DNA of 64,000 nt from Stappia taiwanensis. GTDB lineage: Bacteria > Pseudomonadota > Alphaproteobacteria > Rhizobiales > Stappiaceae. The stretch spans positions 558,001 to 622,000 of the forward strand of contig NZ_BMCR01000003.1 in assembly GCF_014635285.1 (NCBI RefSeq), read 5' to 3'. The first letter of the stretch is position 1. Each line of letters opens with the position of its first letter. The translations under genes and the position numbers were made by a program. Shown in pieces: positions 16,952-26,084 of this stretch. A model generated the notes under the pieces. It was not told the DNA's origin, did no database searches, and worked only from the letters and a program-made list of their open reading frames with translations.

Positions 16952-18874
16952 GTGTACCAACGCCCCGATACGCCGCTTCTCGATACCGTTCCGACCCCGG
17001 ACCGGCTCCGCACGCTCGATGAGAGCGATCTGCGCCAGGTGGCCGATGAACTGCGCGCGGAAATGATCGACGCGGTGTCCGTCACCGGCGGACATCTGGG
17101 CGCCGGTCTTGGCGTGGTCGAACTGACGCTGGCGATCCATTACGTCTTCAATACCCCTCAGGACCGGCTGATCTGGGACGTGGGACATCAGTGCTATCCA
17201 CACAAGATCCTCACCGGTCGGCGGGACCGTATCCGCACCCTGCGCCAGGGCGATGGCCTGTCCGGCTTCACCAAGCGCAGCGAGAGCGAGTTCGATCCCT
17301 TCGGCGCGGCGCACTCCTCCACCTCGATTTCCGCTGGCCTCGGCATGGCGGTCGCTCGCGATCTCGACAGCCGCGACAACAATATCATTGCCGTGATTGG
17401 CGATGGCGCCATGTCCGCCGGCATGGCCTATGAGGCCATGAACAACGCCGGTGCCCAGCATTCGCGGCTGATCGTCATTCTTAACGACAACGACATGTCG
17501 ATCGCCCCGCCGGTCGGGGCGATGAGCGCCTATCTGGCGCGCCTGGTTTCCGGACGTACTTATCTGTCGATCCGCGATGCGGCCAAGCAGCTGGCCAAGG
17601 TGCTGCCGCGCCAGCTTCAGCAGAAGGCGGCGCGGGCGGAAGAATATGCGCGCGGGTTCTGGACCGGCGGCACCATGTTCGAGGAGCTGGGCTTTTACTA
17701 CGTCGGGCCGGTGGACGGGCACAATCTCGACCATCTGTTGCCGGTGCTGAAGAATGTTCGCGACACCCATCAGGGGCCGGTCCTGATCCATGCAGTAACC
17801 CGCAAGGGCAAGGGTTACGCGCCGGCCGAGGATTCGGCCGACAAGTACCACGGCGTCGCCAAGTTCGACGTGGTGACCGGCAAGCAGTCGAAGCCCAAGG
17901 CCAATGCGCCCTCCTACACCCGCGTTTTCGCCGAAAGCCTGGTGCAGGAAGCCGAGCGCGACGACAAGATCGTCGGCATCACCGCGGCCATGCCCGATGG
18001 CACCGGCCTTGATCTTTTCGGCCAAGCGTTCCCCACGCGCACGTTCGATGTCGGCATTGCCGAGCAGCATGCGGTGACCTTTGCCGCCGGCATGGCGACC
18101 GAGGGCTTCAAGCCGTTCTGCGCGATCTACTCCACCTTCCTGCAGCGCGCCTACGATCAGGTCGTGCATGATGTGGCGATCCAGGGTCTGCCCGTCCGCT
18201 TTCCGATCGACCGGGCCGGGCTTGTTGGCGCCGACGGTCCGACCCATGCGGGCGCGTTCGACACCGCCTACCTTTCCTGTCTGCCGGGCTTTGTGGTGAT
18301 GGCCGCCGGCGATGAGGCGGAACTGCGCCATATGGTGGCCACCGCCGCCGCCTATGACGAAGGGCCGATTTCCTTCCGCTATCCGCGCGGCGAGGGCGTC
18401 GGGCTCGATCTGCCCGAACGCGGCGTGCCGCTGGAGATCGGCCGGGGGCGGGTCTTGCGCGAAGGCGGCAAGGTGGCGCTTCTGTCCTTCGGCGGACGGC
18501 TGGCCGAATGCCTCAAGGCGGCCGATGAACTCGATGCCGCCGGACTGCCGACCACGGTTGCCGACGCGCGCTTCGCCAAGCCGCTGGATGAGGATCTGGT
18601 AGCCCGGCTGGCCCGTGAGCATGAAGTGCTGGTGCTGGTGGAGGAAGGCTCCGTTGGCGGCTTCGCCAGCCAGGTGCTGCATCTTCTGGCGCAGCGCGGC
18701 CTTCTGGATTCCGGCCTCAAGGTGCGGCCCATGTGTCTGCCCGATGTCTATCTCGACCATGACAAGCCGGAGCGCATGTATCAGCGCGCCGGGCTCGACA
18801 CCAAGGGCATCCTGACCACGGTGTTCGCGGCGCTGGGCCGCGAGGAGGGCGCTGCCACCATCCGCCGCGCCTGA
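16952..18874 (+). CDS. dxs: 1-deoxy-D-xylulose-5-phosphate synthase
   Basis: First enzyme of the MEP isoprenoid pathway; thiamine diphosphate-dependent condensation of pyruvate and glyceraldehyde 3-phosphate. 640 residues, normal length. Visible motifs: [37 protein letters not shown], the ThDP motif [18 protein letters not shown], and [15 protein letters not shown] with the catalytic Glu. It starts at a GTG (16952; [11 protein letters not shown]) with only a weak Shine-Dalgarno. A GC hairpin follows the stop. ThDP and riboflavin/aromatic genes lie nearby, but there is no sign of one operon. Confidence 0.97.
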   Translation: MYQRPDTPLLDTVPTPDRLRTLDESDLRQVADELRAEMIDAVSVTGGHLGAGLGVVELTLAIHYVFNTPQDRLIWDVGHQCYPHKILTGRRDRIRTLRQGDGLSGFTKRSESEFDPFGAAHSSTSISAGLGMAVARDLDSRDNNIIAVIGDGAMSAGMAYEAMNNAGAQHSRLIVILNDNDMSIAPPVGAMSAYLARLVSGRTYLSIRDAAKQLAKVLPRQLQQKAARAEEYARGFWTGGTMFEELGFYYVGPVDGHNLDHLLPVLKNVRDTHQGPVLIHAVTRKGKGYAPAEDSADKYHGVAKFDVVTGKQSKPKANAPSYTRVFAESLVQEAERDDKIVGITAAMPDGTGLDLFGQAFPTRTFDVGIAEQHAVTFAAGMATEGFKPFCAIYSTFLQRAYDQVVHDVAIQGLPVRFPIDRAGLVGADGPTHAGAFDTAYLSCLPGFVVMAAGDEAELRHMVATAAAYDEGPISFRYPRGEGVGLDLPERGVPLEIGRGRVLREGGKVALLSFGGRLAECLKAADELDAAGLPTTVADARFAKPLDEDLVARLAREHEVLVLVEEGSVGGFASQVLHLLAQRGLLDSGLKVRPMCLPDVYLDHDKPERMYQRAGLDTKGILTTVFAALGREEGAATIRRA

Positions 18875-18880
18875 GCGGAG

Positions 18881-18901
18881 CGGGCGCTGCGGCGCCCGTT
18901 T
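18881..18901 (+). terminator. Intrinsic terminator of dxs
   Basis: CGGGCGC (18881-18887), loop TGCG, GCGCCCG (18892-18898), then TTTG; 6 bp after the dxs stop. Confidence 0.75.
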
Positions 18902-19059
18902 GTCCGGACCTGCGCCCCGACCTATGCGATGCGGGATGGCGCTATGCGAAAACGGTTCGTTGACAGCGGCGCCGTGTTTCTAAAAGGGTTAATGCTCATG
19001 CAATGAACGCCGTGCTGACCGCCGGCGTTCATTTTCGTTTGTCGCCGGTGGAGAGCATT

Positions 19060-20436
19060 ATGGCGCAGGCATTGGCTCCGGTGACCGCACTCCTTGTGTC
19101 GATCGCCCTTCTGATTGCGGGACACGGCCTGCAAAGCACCCTGCTGCCGCTGGCCGGCGCGCAGGCCGACTTTTCCGATGTGGCCATCGGTCTGGTCTCC
19201 TCCAGCTATTTCTTCGGTCTGGTGATCGGCTGTCTCGGCGCACCTTACGTGATCATGCGGGCCGGTCACATCCGCGCCTTTGCCGCGCTGGTGTCGCTGA
19301 TGTCGGCGGCGGCCATCGTGCATCCGCTTCTCGTCGATCCGGTGGCCTGGAGCCTGATCCGGGTGATCTCCGGTTTCTGCCTTGCCGGCTTTTACATGAT
19401 CGTCGAGAGCTGGCTGAACGAGCAGGCCAGCAACGAGAACCGCGGCAAGATCATGTCGGTCTATATCGTGTTGCTTTATGCGGCGATGACCGTCGGTCAG
19501 ATCTCCATCACCACCATGGACATCGCCACCTTCGTGCCTTTCGCGGTGGCCTCGGTTGCGGTCAGCCTCGCGGTCATTCCGGTGTCGCTGACCACCGCCA
19601 ACCAGCCGGCGCCGATCACCGTGGTGCGATTGCGGCCGGTCAAGCTGTACCGCAACTCGCCGACCGCGCTGGTGGCGGTGTTGCTGATCGGCGTGACCCA
19701 GGGCGGTCTGTGGTTGATGGCACCGCTTTATGCGATCCAGATCGGCCTTTCCAACGACAATGCCGCCTATTTCGCGGCAGCGATCGTCGCCGGCGGGGCG
19801 CTGGCGCAATGGCCCATCGGTCGGGCTTCCGACCGGGTCGACCGGCGTCTTGTGCTGCTGTTTCTGGCGGCCTGCGCCGCTTCGGTCGGGCTGGCCTTCA
19901 TGATGCTGACCGTGGAAGGGGCGGCGATGGCCTTCGGGCTCGCCTTCCTGGTCGGCGTGACGACCCAGCCCGCCTATGCGATTGCCGCTTCGCACGCCTT
20001 CGACCACGCCGATGCGGATGATTATGTCGAGACCTCCTCGGGTATGAATCTCGCCTTCGGCATCGGTTCGTCCTTCGGCCCCTTGACCGCCTCTCTCTTG
20101 ATGGAAAACGTCGGTCCCTGGGGGTTGTTCCTGCAGGTCACGGTGATCCAGGGCGCGCTGGCGCTCTATATCCTCTCGCGCGTGTTCCAGCGGGCGGCCG
20201 TTTCGGAAGAGGAAAAGACCGACTTCGACTATGCCGCCTCGGCCCAGCTCGGCAACGTGCTCTCGCCCGAACCGCTCGATGTGGAAGACCCCTATGTCAT
20301 TCCGCCGGAAGAGTTCCCGGCCTATGACCAGGATACGCCGCTGGAAGACGGTGCCGTTGTCGAGGAATACTGGCCGACCTCCGAAACCGATGAGGATGAT
20401 CCGTCCGAGCCGGAGCCGCAGCCAGCGCGGTCGTAG
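19060..20436 (+). CDS. MFS transporter (YcaD-like)
   Basis: A 458-residue inner-membrane major facilitator with 12 predicted helices, closest in appearance to the YcaD group; substrate unknown. Visible features are the loop 2-3 region FGLVIGCLGAPYVIMRAGHIRAF, the long conserved ESWLNEQASNENRGKIMSVY, and RASDRVDRRLVLL in the middle. The last 70 residues are an acidic, Pro-rich cytoplasmic tail (EEEKTDFDYAAS to PSEPEPQPARS), longer than usual. ATG 19060 with GGAG 6 nt upstream is preferred to an in-frame ATG at 19003. Confidence 0.88.
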   Translation: MAQALAPVTALLVSIALLIAGHGLQSTLLPLAGAQADFSDVAIGLVSSSYFFGLVIGCLGAPYVIMRAGHIRAFAALVSLMSAAAIVHPLLVDPVAWSLIRVISGFCLAGFYMIVESWLNEQASNENRGKIMSVYIVLLYAAMTVGQISITTMDIATFVPFAVASVAVSLAVIPVSLTTANQPAPITVVRLRPVKLYRNSPTALVAVLLIGVTQGGLWLMAPLYAIQIGLSNDNAAYFAAAIVAGGALAQWPIGRASDRVDRRLVLLFLAACAASVGLAFMMLTVEGAAMAFGLAFLVGVTTQPAYAIAASHAFDHADADDYVETSSGMNLAFGIGSSFGPLTASLLMENVGPWGLFLQVTVIQGALALYILSRVFQRAAVSEEEKTDFDYAASAQLGNVLSPEPLDVEDPYVIPPEEFPAYDQDTPLEDGAVVEEYWPTSETDEDDPSEPEPQPARS

Positions 20437-20563
20437 AGTGGGAGAGCCGGCGGAAGGGAACTTGTGCGGCATGCCTGCCGCAACTGTTGAATGTGGTGCA
20501 CACGATGGCCATGCGGCAATTGAGCGCTCGACGCCGGCAGGCTCTTGAGGCATTGTCCGGTCG

Positions 20564-20980
20564 ATGATGAGGCAGCCGACCCTTTTCCGGACCTTGCGGC
20601 GTGAGCGTTTGCCATTTGCGCTCATCGCCATGCTTGTGCTCGTTCTGCAGCTCTTGGGAGCGGGCTCGGGCATGGCCATGCCGCAGACAGGCGATGGCGC
20701 GGTGCAGGGACAGATTCTCTGCCTGGGGTCGGTGGCATTCGGCCTTGAAGCCGAGGGTGGGGAAAGCCCTCGCGAGCACCATGGAGACGGGTTCTGCCCT
20801 TGCGGGCCGGTGTGTCCGCACGGTCCGGCCTTGACGGTGGTGCCCCCGGCGGCGGGCGCGGGCGTGCCCGTCGCCGCGCGTACTGCCGTTCGCCAGGCGT
20901 GGGCGCCGACCGCCGAAAGGGGCGGGGCCTGTGACGCTACCCGGTCGCCGGGAATTCGCGCGCCTCCACACTTGGTCTGA
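20564..20980 (+). CDS. DUF2946-like Cys/His-rich exported protein
   Basis: A 138-residue protein with a single N-terminal hydrophobic segment (LPFALIAMLVLVLQLLGAG, residues 16-34) and a cluster of possible metal ligands (ESPREHHGDGFCPCGPVCPHG, residues 67-86). This resembles DUF2946 proteins, which often sit beside copper-handling genes, as here (PCuAC and SCO follow). The C-terminal 40 residues are low-information and basic, so the true extent is uncertain. Role in copper or cytochrome oxidase assembly is an inference from position. Confidence 0.6.
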   Translation: MMRQPTLFRTLRRERLPFALIAMLVLVLQLLGAGSGMAMPQTGDGAVQGQILCLGSVAFGLEAEGGESPREHHGDGFCPCGPVCPHGPALTVVPPAAGAGVPVAARTAVRQAWAPTAERGGACDATRSPGIRAPPHLV

Positions 20981-21126
20981 CAGTGGAGTCGATCCGCTGC
21001 CGCCAATCTCCTGCGCCGCGACAGGCAAAGGGAGAGCGGCGCGGATCGAGCGTGTTTTCTGCCATGCCGGCCGGGCACCAGCTGCGTGCCGGCGACCAAC
21101 ATCATCTGAACTTTGCGAGATATCAC

Positions 21127-21660
21127 ATGAACATCATCAAGTCCGTGGCCCTTGCCGTCGCTCTCACCGCCACCTCCCTGCCGGCGCTGGCCGCCGACGT
21201 GACCCTTGGCGAACTGACCCTTTCCGACGCCTGGACCCGGGCCACTCCGCCCAACGCCAAGGCCGGTGGCGGCTTCGTCACCATCACCAACAAGGGCGGC
21301 GATGACCGGCTGGTTTCCGCCGCCGCGAATGTCTCCGAGAAGACTGAACTGCATGAGATGGCCGTTATCGACGGTGTCATGAAGATGCGGCCGATGGCCG
21401 ATGGCATCGCCATTCCGGCCGGCGAGACCGTGGCACTGAAGCCCGGCGGTCTGCATGTCATGTTCATTGGCCTGAACGCGCCGCTGAAGCAGGGCGAGAC
21501 CGTGCCGGTGACCCTGACCTTCGAGAAGGCCGGTCCGGTAGAAGTCACCTTCTCGGTGGAGAAGATCGGCGCCAAGGGCATGGGCAAAGGCATGGGCCAC
21601 GGCGCCGGCGGTCACGGTGGCATGAAGAATGGTATGAAGAACGGCAATTCCGGCAATTGA
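21127..21660 (+). CDS. Periplasmic copper chaperone PCu(A)C with His/Met/Gly tail
   Basis: A 177-residue periplasmic PCuAC protein, which delivers Cu(I) to the CuA centre of cytochrome c oxidase. It has a signal peptide (MNIIKSVALAVALTATSLPALA). The copper-ligand pattern is complete: HEM (about residue 77), MKM (about 87), then PGGLHVM (about 115). The last 30 residues are an unusual Gly-Met-His-rich tail (GMGKGMGHGAGGHGGMKNGM) that may add metal ligands. An in-frame upstream start at 20983 would hide the signal peptide. The SCO gene begins 8 bp after the stop; together they form a copper-insertion pair. Confidence 0.93.
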   Translation: MNIIKSVALAVALTATSLPALAADVTLGELTLSDAWTRATPPNAKAGGGFVTITNKGGDDRLVSAAANVSEKTELHEMAVIDGVMKMRPMADGIAIPAGETVALKPGGLHVMFIGLNAPLKQGETVPVTLTFEKAGPVEVTFSVEKIGAKGMGKGMGHGAGGHGGMKNGMKNGNSGN

Positions 21661-21667
21661 GGACAGG

Positions 21668-22288
21668 ATGTCTGGCTTGAAACTCGTACGATATGGAGCG
21701 TGGGCGGCGGTAGCCGCCCTGCTCGGGGTCGTTGCCTACGTTTCGCTCGATTATTATCGGGGCGGGAAGGATGGCAGTGTGATCGCGCCCCTGGCGTCGA
21801 TTGGCGGCCCCTTCACCCTGACCGACGGATCCACCGGCAAGATCGTGACCGAGGCGGATTTCAAGGGCAAGCCGACCGCCTATTTCTTCGGCTTTACCTT
21901 CTGCCCGGATGTCTGCCCCACCACCCTTGCGGAGGTGCAGAGCTGGATCGAGACGCTTGGGCCGGATGCGGACAAGATGAACTTCGCTTTCGTCTCGGTG
22001 GATCCTGAGCGGGATACGCCCGAAGTCATGCGCGACTATGTGGCGGCTTTCGACAAGCGCATTCGCCCGTTGTCGGGCACCCGCGAGCAGACCGATGCGA
22101 TCATCAAGGCCTACCGGGTCTATGCCCGCAGGGTTGAGTTGGACGGTGGCGATTACACCATGGACCATTCGGCGGCGATCTTCCTGATGGACAGCGATAA
22201 CCGCTTCGTCGGCACCATCGCCTATGAGGAAGACCCGAAGAACGCCATGGCCAAGCTGCGCCGTCTGATCGACAATGCTGCGTCCTGA
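21668..22288 (+). CDS. SCO1/SenC family copper/thiol protein
   Basis: A 206-residue membrane-anchored thioredoxin-like protein that helps build the CuA site of cytochrome c oxidase. There is one N-terminal helix (YGAWAAVAALLGVVAYVSL). The metal/redox motif is FTFCPDVCPTT (CxxxC, about residues 78-82), and the third ligand is the His of DYTMDHSAAIFLMD (about residue 171). AGGA stands before the ATG. It follows the PCuAC gene by 8 bp. Confidence 0.95.
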   Translation: MSGLKLVRYGAWAAVAALLGVVAYVSLDYYRGGKDGSVIAPLASIGGPFTLTDGSTGKIVTEADFKGKPTAYFFGFTFCPDVCPTTLAEVQSWIETLGPDADKMNFAFVSVDPERDTPEVMRDYVAAFDKRIRPLSGTREQTDAIIKAYRVYARRVELDGGDYTMDHSAAIFLMDSDNRFVGTIAYEEDPKNAMAKLRRLIDNAAS

Positions 22289-22321
22289 CTTTCGGTCCAT
22301 CATGTGTGGAGCGCCGGGCTG

Positions 22322-22456
22322 ATGCGCAACGAATTGCTGTGGCCGGCGGGCCTTTTCGTCGTGCTGACCCTGGCGGCCACCGGGTTTCTCTGGCTGAAAT
22401 ACGGAGAGCGGGTGTTCGTCGATCGTCTGCTGTCCGGGCTCGCTGGGTGTTTCTGA
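22322..22456 (+). CDS. Small membrane protein, 44 residues
   Basis: A short open frame between the SCO gene and tlyA: ATG 22322, stop TGA 22454-22456, GGAG about 11 nt upstream. The product begins MRNELLWPAGLFVVLTLAA and continues TGFLWLKYGERVFVDRLLSG, a single membrane helix followed by a short amphipathic end. I believe similar small proteins occur at this place in other Hyphomicrobiales, but I could not check that. Function unknown; position suggests a link to the copper/oxidase genes. Confidence 0.65.
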   Translation: MRNELLWPAGLFVVLTLAATGFLWLKYGERVFVDRLLSGLAGCF

Positions 22457-22471
22457 AGGGCGTGCCGGGCA

Positions 22472-23215
22472 ATGGCTGAGCGGGAACGGCTTGATCAGCT
22501 TCTGGTCCATCGTGGCCTGATGGACAGCCGTGCCCGGGCGCGGGACGCGATCCTCAGGGGCGCGGTGCGGGTCGATGGCCTGGCCGTGACCAAGCCGGGG
22601 CAGCGGGTCGCCCTGGACGTACCGCTTTCCTTGGACGATCCGGCGGCCGGCTATGTCTCCCGCGCGGCGCTGAAGCTGAAGGCGGGGCTGGCGCAATTCG
22701 CGCTTTCGCCGAAGGGGCGGATCGCGCTCGATCTTGGCGCCTCCACCGGCGGGTTTACCCAGGTGTTGCTGGAAGAGGGCGCCCGGCGGGTGCACGCCAT
22801 CGACGTTGGCCATGACCAACTGCATCCGCGTATCGCCGCCGATCCGCTGGTGCGTCGGCAGGATGGCATCAACGCCCGTGCTCTGACCAGAGACGACCTC
22901 GACGGCGACGTCCCGGAGTTTCTTGTCTCCGACATGAGCTTCATTTCCCTGCGGTTGGCCCTGCCGCCGGCGCTGGCGCTGGCCGCGCCCGGGGCCGAGG
23001 CCGTGTTTCTGGTCAAGCCCCAGTTCGAGGCCGGGCGCGAGGCCATCGGCAAGAAGGGGCTGGTGGCCCCCGATGTCGCCGAGAGGGTGGCGGAAGAGCT
23101 GGCCAGATGGTTCGCGAGCCAGCGAGGCTGGCGGGTGCTTGGGCTGCATCCCTCGCCGATTTGCGGCGGGGACGGCAACCGGGAATGGCTGCTTGGCGGT
23201 GTAAAGGACGGGTGA
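22472..23215 (+). CDS. tlyA: TlyA family rRNA 2'-O-methyltransferase / hemolysin
   Basis: A 247-residue TlyA protein. The S4 RNA-binding domain occupies residues 5-60 (RLDQLLVHRGLMDSRARARDAI), followed by an FtsJ-like Rossmann methyltransferase (IALDLGASTGGFTQVLLEEGA, about residues 86-106) with the catalytic Lys region VSDMSFISLRLALP and FLVKPQFEAGREAIGKKG. Family members 2'-O-methylate 16S/23S rRNA; some were first described as hemolysins. It follows the 44-residue frame by 15 bp and probably shares its transcript. Confidence 0.93.
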   Translation: MAERERLDQLLVHRGLMDSRARARDAILRGAVRVDGLAVTKPGQRVALDVPLSLDDPAAGYVSRAALKLKAGLAQFALSPKGRIALDLGASTGGFTQVLLEEGARRVHAIDVGHDQLHPRIAADPLVRRQDGINARALTRDDLDGDVPEFLVSDMSFISLRLALPPALALAAPGAEAVFLVKPQFEAGREAIGKKGLVAPDVAERVAEELARWFASQRGWRVLGLHPSPICGGDGNREWLLGGVKDG

Positions 23216-23264
23216 TCGGCGGCTTTTCCTTGTGCTGACGCGCTGTGCGCGGTAACGCGCATCC

Positions 23265-24515
23265 ATGAGCACCGATCTGACGACCACCATCACCGCCCTT
23301 GCGCACAAGGGCGAGGGCCGTACCGACACCCCGGACGGCCCTGTCCATGTTCCCTACACCCTGCCGGGCGAAGAGGTCCGGATCTCCGTTCAGGGATCCC
23401 GCGCCCGCCTCACTGAGGTTCTGACGCCGGCGCCGGAGCGGGTCGAACCCGTCTGCCGCCATTTCGGCAGTTGCGGCGGCTGCGCCCTGCAGCACATGGC
23501 GCATCACCCCTATCTGGACTGGAAGCGGGAACTGGTGGTCTCGGCGCTGGCCGCGCGCGGGCTGACGCCGGAGGTGGAGCCGACCGTGGATGCGGCCGGG
23601 CGCGGGCGGCGCCGGGCGGTGCTGGCGGCCACCGGTGCCGGTGGCCGGGTTCTGCTTGGCTATCATCAGCGGGCAAGCCATCGGCTGGTCGCCATTCGCG
23701 AGTGTCCGGTCTTGGTGCCGGAAATCGTCGCGGCGCTGGCCGATCTCAGCGCGGTGGCAAAACCGGTGCTGCCACGCAAGGGGGAGGTCACCCTGTCGGT
23801 GCTGGCGACGAAGACCGGGCTCGACGTGGCCTTGGCCTCGCCGGTGCGGGTGACCCGGCAGATGGTGCCGGAACTGGTGGAAACCGCCATGGCCGCCGGC
23901 TTCGCCCGCCTGTCGCTCAACGGCGATGTGCTGGTGGAGGCCCGTGCGCCATTGCTCGACATCGGCGGCGCTCCGTTGGTGCCGCCGCCGGGCGGCTTCG
24001 TTCAGGCAACGGCGGAAGGCGAGGCGGCCCTGGCCGAGCGCGTCGTCGCCGGGGTCGGCAAGGCGCGCAAGGTCGCCGATCTCTTTGCAGGATCAGGCAC
24101 CTTTGCCCTGCGCCTGGCGCGCAAGGCCACCGTGCATGCGGTCGAGGGAGAGGCGGCGGCGCTTGCCGCGCTCGATCGGGCGGCGCGGGGCGCCTCCGGC
24201 TTGCGGCCCGTGCGCATCGAACGGCGCGATCTCTTCCGCAATCCGCTGACGGCCCTTGAGATTGACGATTACGGCGAGGGCGTCGAGGCGGTGGTGTTCG
24301 ATCCGCCCCGCGCAGGCGCCGAGGCGCAGGCACGGGAGATCGCCCGCTCGAAGGTGCCGACCGTGGTCGCGGTCTCCTGTAATCCCGCCACCTTGGCGCG
24401 GGATCTGCGTCATCTGGTCGATGGCGGCTACCGGATCGAGAGCGTGCTGCCGGTGGACCAGTTCCGCTATTCGCCCCATATTGAGGTGGTCGTGGTGCTG
24501 CACCGCGACGGCTAA
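23265..24515 (+). CDS. Class I RNA m5U methyltransferase (RlmD/TrmA family)
   Basis: A 416-residue uracil-5 methyltransferase for 23S rRNA or tRNA. A TRAM-like OB domain covers residues 5-55. Four cysteines for a [4Fe-4S] cluster are present (Cys64, Cys70 and Cys73 in CRHFGSCGGC; the fourth in RECPVL about residue 146). The SAM motif DLFAGSGTFALRLA and DPPRAGAEAQA lead to the catalytic Cys372 in VSCNPATLARD. The final DQFRYSPHIEVVV is typical. It starts 50 bp after tlyA. Confidence 0.93.
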   Translation: MSTDLTTTITALAHKGEGRTDTPDGPVHVPYTLPGEEVRISVQGSRARLTEVLTPAPERVEPVCRHFGSCGGCALQHMAHHPYLDWKRELVVSALAARGLTPEVEPTVDAAGRGRRRAVLAATGAGGRVLLGYHQRASHRLVAIRECPVLVPEIVAALADLSAVAKPVLPRKGEVTLSVLATKTGLDVALASPVRVTRQMVPELVETAMAAGFARLSLNGDVLVEARAPLLDIGGAPLVPPPGGFVQATAEGEAALAERVVAGVGKARKVADLFAGSGTFALRLARKATVHAVEGEAAALAALDRAARGASGLRPVRIERRDLFRNPLTALEIDDYGEGVEAVVFDPPRAGAEAQAREIARSKVPTVVAVSCNPATLARDLRHLVDGGYRIESVLPVDQFRYSPHIEVVVVLHRDG

Positions 24516-24559
24516 GCCGCTGGCCGCCTCTCGCGCTCCGGCGGAGAGGGGAGAGCGCC

Positions 24560-25678
24560 ATGGCGAGAACTCCGCTACAGACCTGGATGCGCCGTGCTGG
24601 CTATGCGGCGCGGCAGGGGGCTCGTGTCGGCTGGTTCACCGTTCAGGGCGAACTGGCGCAGGCCATCACCCGGCAGGTCACCGCTTCGGCGGGGGCGGGA
24701 AAGCCGCGCCCCTCGGCCGGCGACAGGCCGGCGGCGCGACGCCGCGCGAAAGCGCCGCTGCCGGATCGGGCGGAGTTGTTCGGCCAGATCGGTGCCCTGT
24801 TCCGCCGCGATCTCGCCAATGTGGAGGCCGGGCATTATCCGCTGCCGCGCGGCGAGTTCGGCAGCCCGCTGGCGTTCCTCGACCTAAGCCGCCGGTTCCT
24901 GGCCGACGTGCCGGCGGTCGCCCGCCGGCGTGTCTCCGGCCGCCATCAGGAGGTGTTCGAGGCGACACGGGAGACGCCTAAGGGCCTGCCGCGCTACTAC
25001 CGGCAGAATTTCCATTTCCAGACCGATGGCTGGCTGTCGCGCGACAGCGCCCGGCTCTATGATTTTCAGGTGGAGGTGCTGTTCAAGGGAGCGACAGCGG
25101 CCATGCGCCGGCAGGCGCTGGTGCCCTTGTCAAAGCTCTTGCGCCGGGTCGATCAGCGTCAGGTCGCCTACGCGGATATCGCCTGCGGCACCGGCGGGTT
25201 GCTGGCGCCGGCGCTCACGGCTTTTCCGCGTCTTTCCGGCATCGGGGTGGATCTGTCCAAACCCTATTTGCAGCATGCCCGCGCCGCGCTTGACCGCCGG
25301 CGCGCGGCCCGCGCGCGGTTTGTGGCCGCCAATGCGGAGGCATTGCCCTTCGCGACAGAAAGCCTCGATGTGGTGAGCTGCGTCTATCTGTTCCACGAGC
25401 TGCCGCCGAAGGTGCGGGCGATTGTGGCGCGGGAACTGGCGCGGGTGTTGAAGCCGGGCGGAACGCTGATCTTCGCGGACAGCCTGCAGAGCGGCGACCG
25501 GCCGGAAAACGACGGGCTGCTCTCCCTGTTTCCGGCGCTGTTCCATGAGCCGTATTTCGGCAGCTACCTGGAAGAGGATCTGGATGGGCTGTTCGCGGTG
25601 GGTGGCCTCACGCGGGTGGAGCTGTCCACCGCCTTCCTGACCCGCATCGCGGTGTATGAAAAGCGTGGGCCGGCGTGA
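24560..25678 (+). CDS. Class I SAM-dependent methyltransferase
   Basis: A 372-residue methyltransferase with a long N-terminal region (residues 1-200, basic near the start, FRRDLANVEAGHYPLP, PRYYRQNFHFQTDGWLSRDSA) and a C-terminal Rossmann domain. The SAM site is DIACGTGG at about 204-211, with IGVDLSKPYL, NAEALPFATESLD and ELARVLKPGGTLIFADS after it. It resembles the UbiE/COQ5 group, but the substrate cannot be told. A strong GGAGAGGGGAGAG precedes the ATG. It lies 44 bp after the RNA methyltransferase gene. Confidence 0.85.
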   Translation: MARTPLQTWMRRAGYAARQGARVGWFTVQGELAQAITRQVTASAGAGKPRPSAGDRPAARRRAKAPLPDRAELFGQIGALFRRDLANVEAGHYPLPRGEFGSPLAFLDLSRRFLADVPAVARRRVSGRHQEVFEATRETPKGLPRYYRQNFHFQTDGWLSRDSARLYDFQVEVLFKGATAAMRRQALVPLSKLLRRVDQRQVAYADIACGTGGLLAPALTAFPRLSGIGVDLSKPYLQHARAALDRRRAARARFVAANAEALPFATESLDVVSCVYLFHELPPKVRAIVARELARVLKPGGTLIFADSLQSGDRPENDGLLSLFPALFHEPYFGSYLEEDLDGLFAVGGLTRVELSTAFLTRIAVYEKRGPA

Positions 25679-25686
25679 CGCCAGGC

Positions 25687-25941
25687 TCAGTCGACGTCGA
25701 GCGGGGTGGTTCCGGTGGCGGCGCCCTCTTCGGAAAGCTGGATCTTCTCCACCTTCGCTTCGGCGGATTTCAGCAGCCGGTCGCAATGACGCCGCAGCGC
25801 CTCACCGCGCGAATAGAGCTTGATGCTTTCCTCCAGCGGGACGTCGCCCCGCTCCAGCCGTCCGACGATCTCTTCAAGTTCCTTCAGCGCGGTCTCGAAG
25901 GAGAGATCGCCGATGGCCGGTTCGCTGCTGTCATGGGTCAA
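25687..25941 (-). CDS. xseB: Exodeoxyribonuclease VII small subunit
   Basis: An 84-residue XseB, the small chain of ExoVII, which degrades single-stranded DNA to oligonucleotides. The core [34 protein letters not shown] is the family signature and the length is normal. The frame begins at a TTG (25941) with AGGGAA about 10 nt upstream; no ATG or GTG occurs before the conserved core, so a TTG start is likely. The large subunit xseA is not in the window. Convergent with the methyltransferase gene, 8 bp away. Confidence 0.93.
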   Translation of the reverse strand: MTHDSSEPAIGDLSFETALKELEEIVGRLERGDVPLEESIKLYSRGEALRRHCDRLLKSAEAKVEKIQLSEEGAATGTTPLDVD

Positions 25942-26084
25942 GGCGTCGGATTCCCTGCGCGAGGATGAGAGATACGTGCCGCAAACCTATAAGCCTTGCC
26001 CGCCGGCAGCAAGCATCCCCAGCGACGGGTCGCCGCCTCTTGTGGACAGCGGCGGGTCTCCGGGGTGGATACCCGCCACCCGCG

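Noticed and set aside
18922-21615. Very long minus-strand open frame (897 codons) and similar long frames at 21545-23329, 28638-30923 and 16877-18760
   Set aside because: They lie antisense to well-supported genes, their translations are low-information His/Gly/Arg-rich text, and GC-rich codon bias creates such frames.
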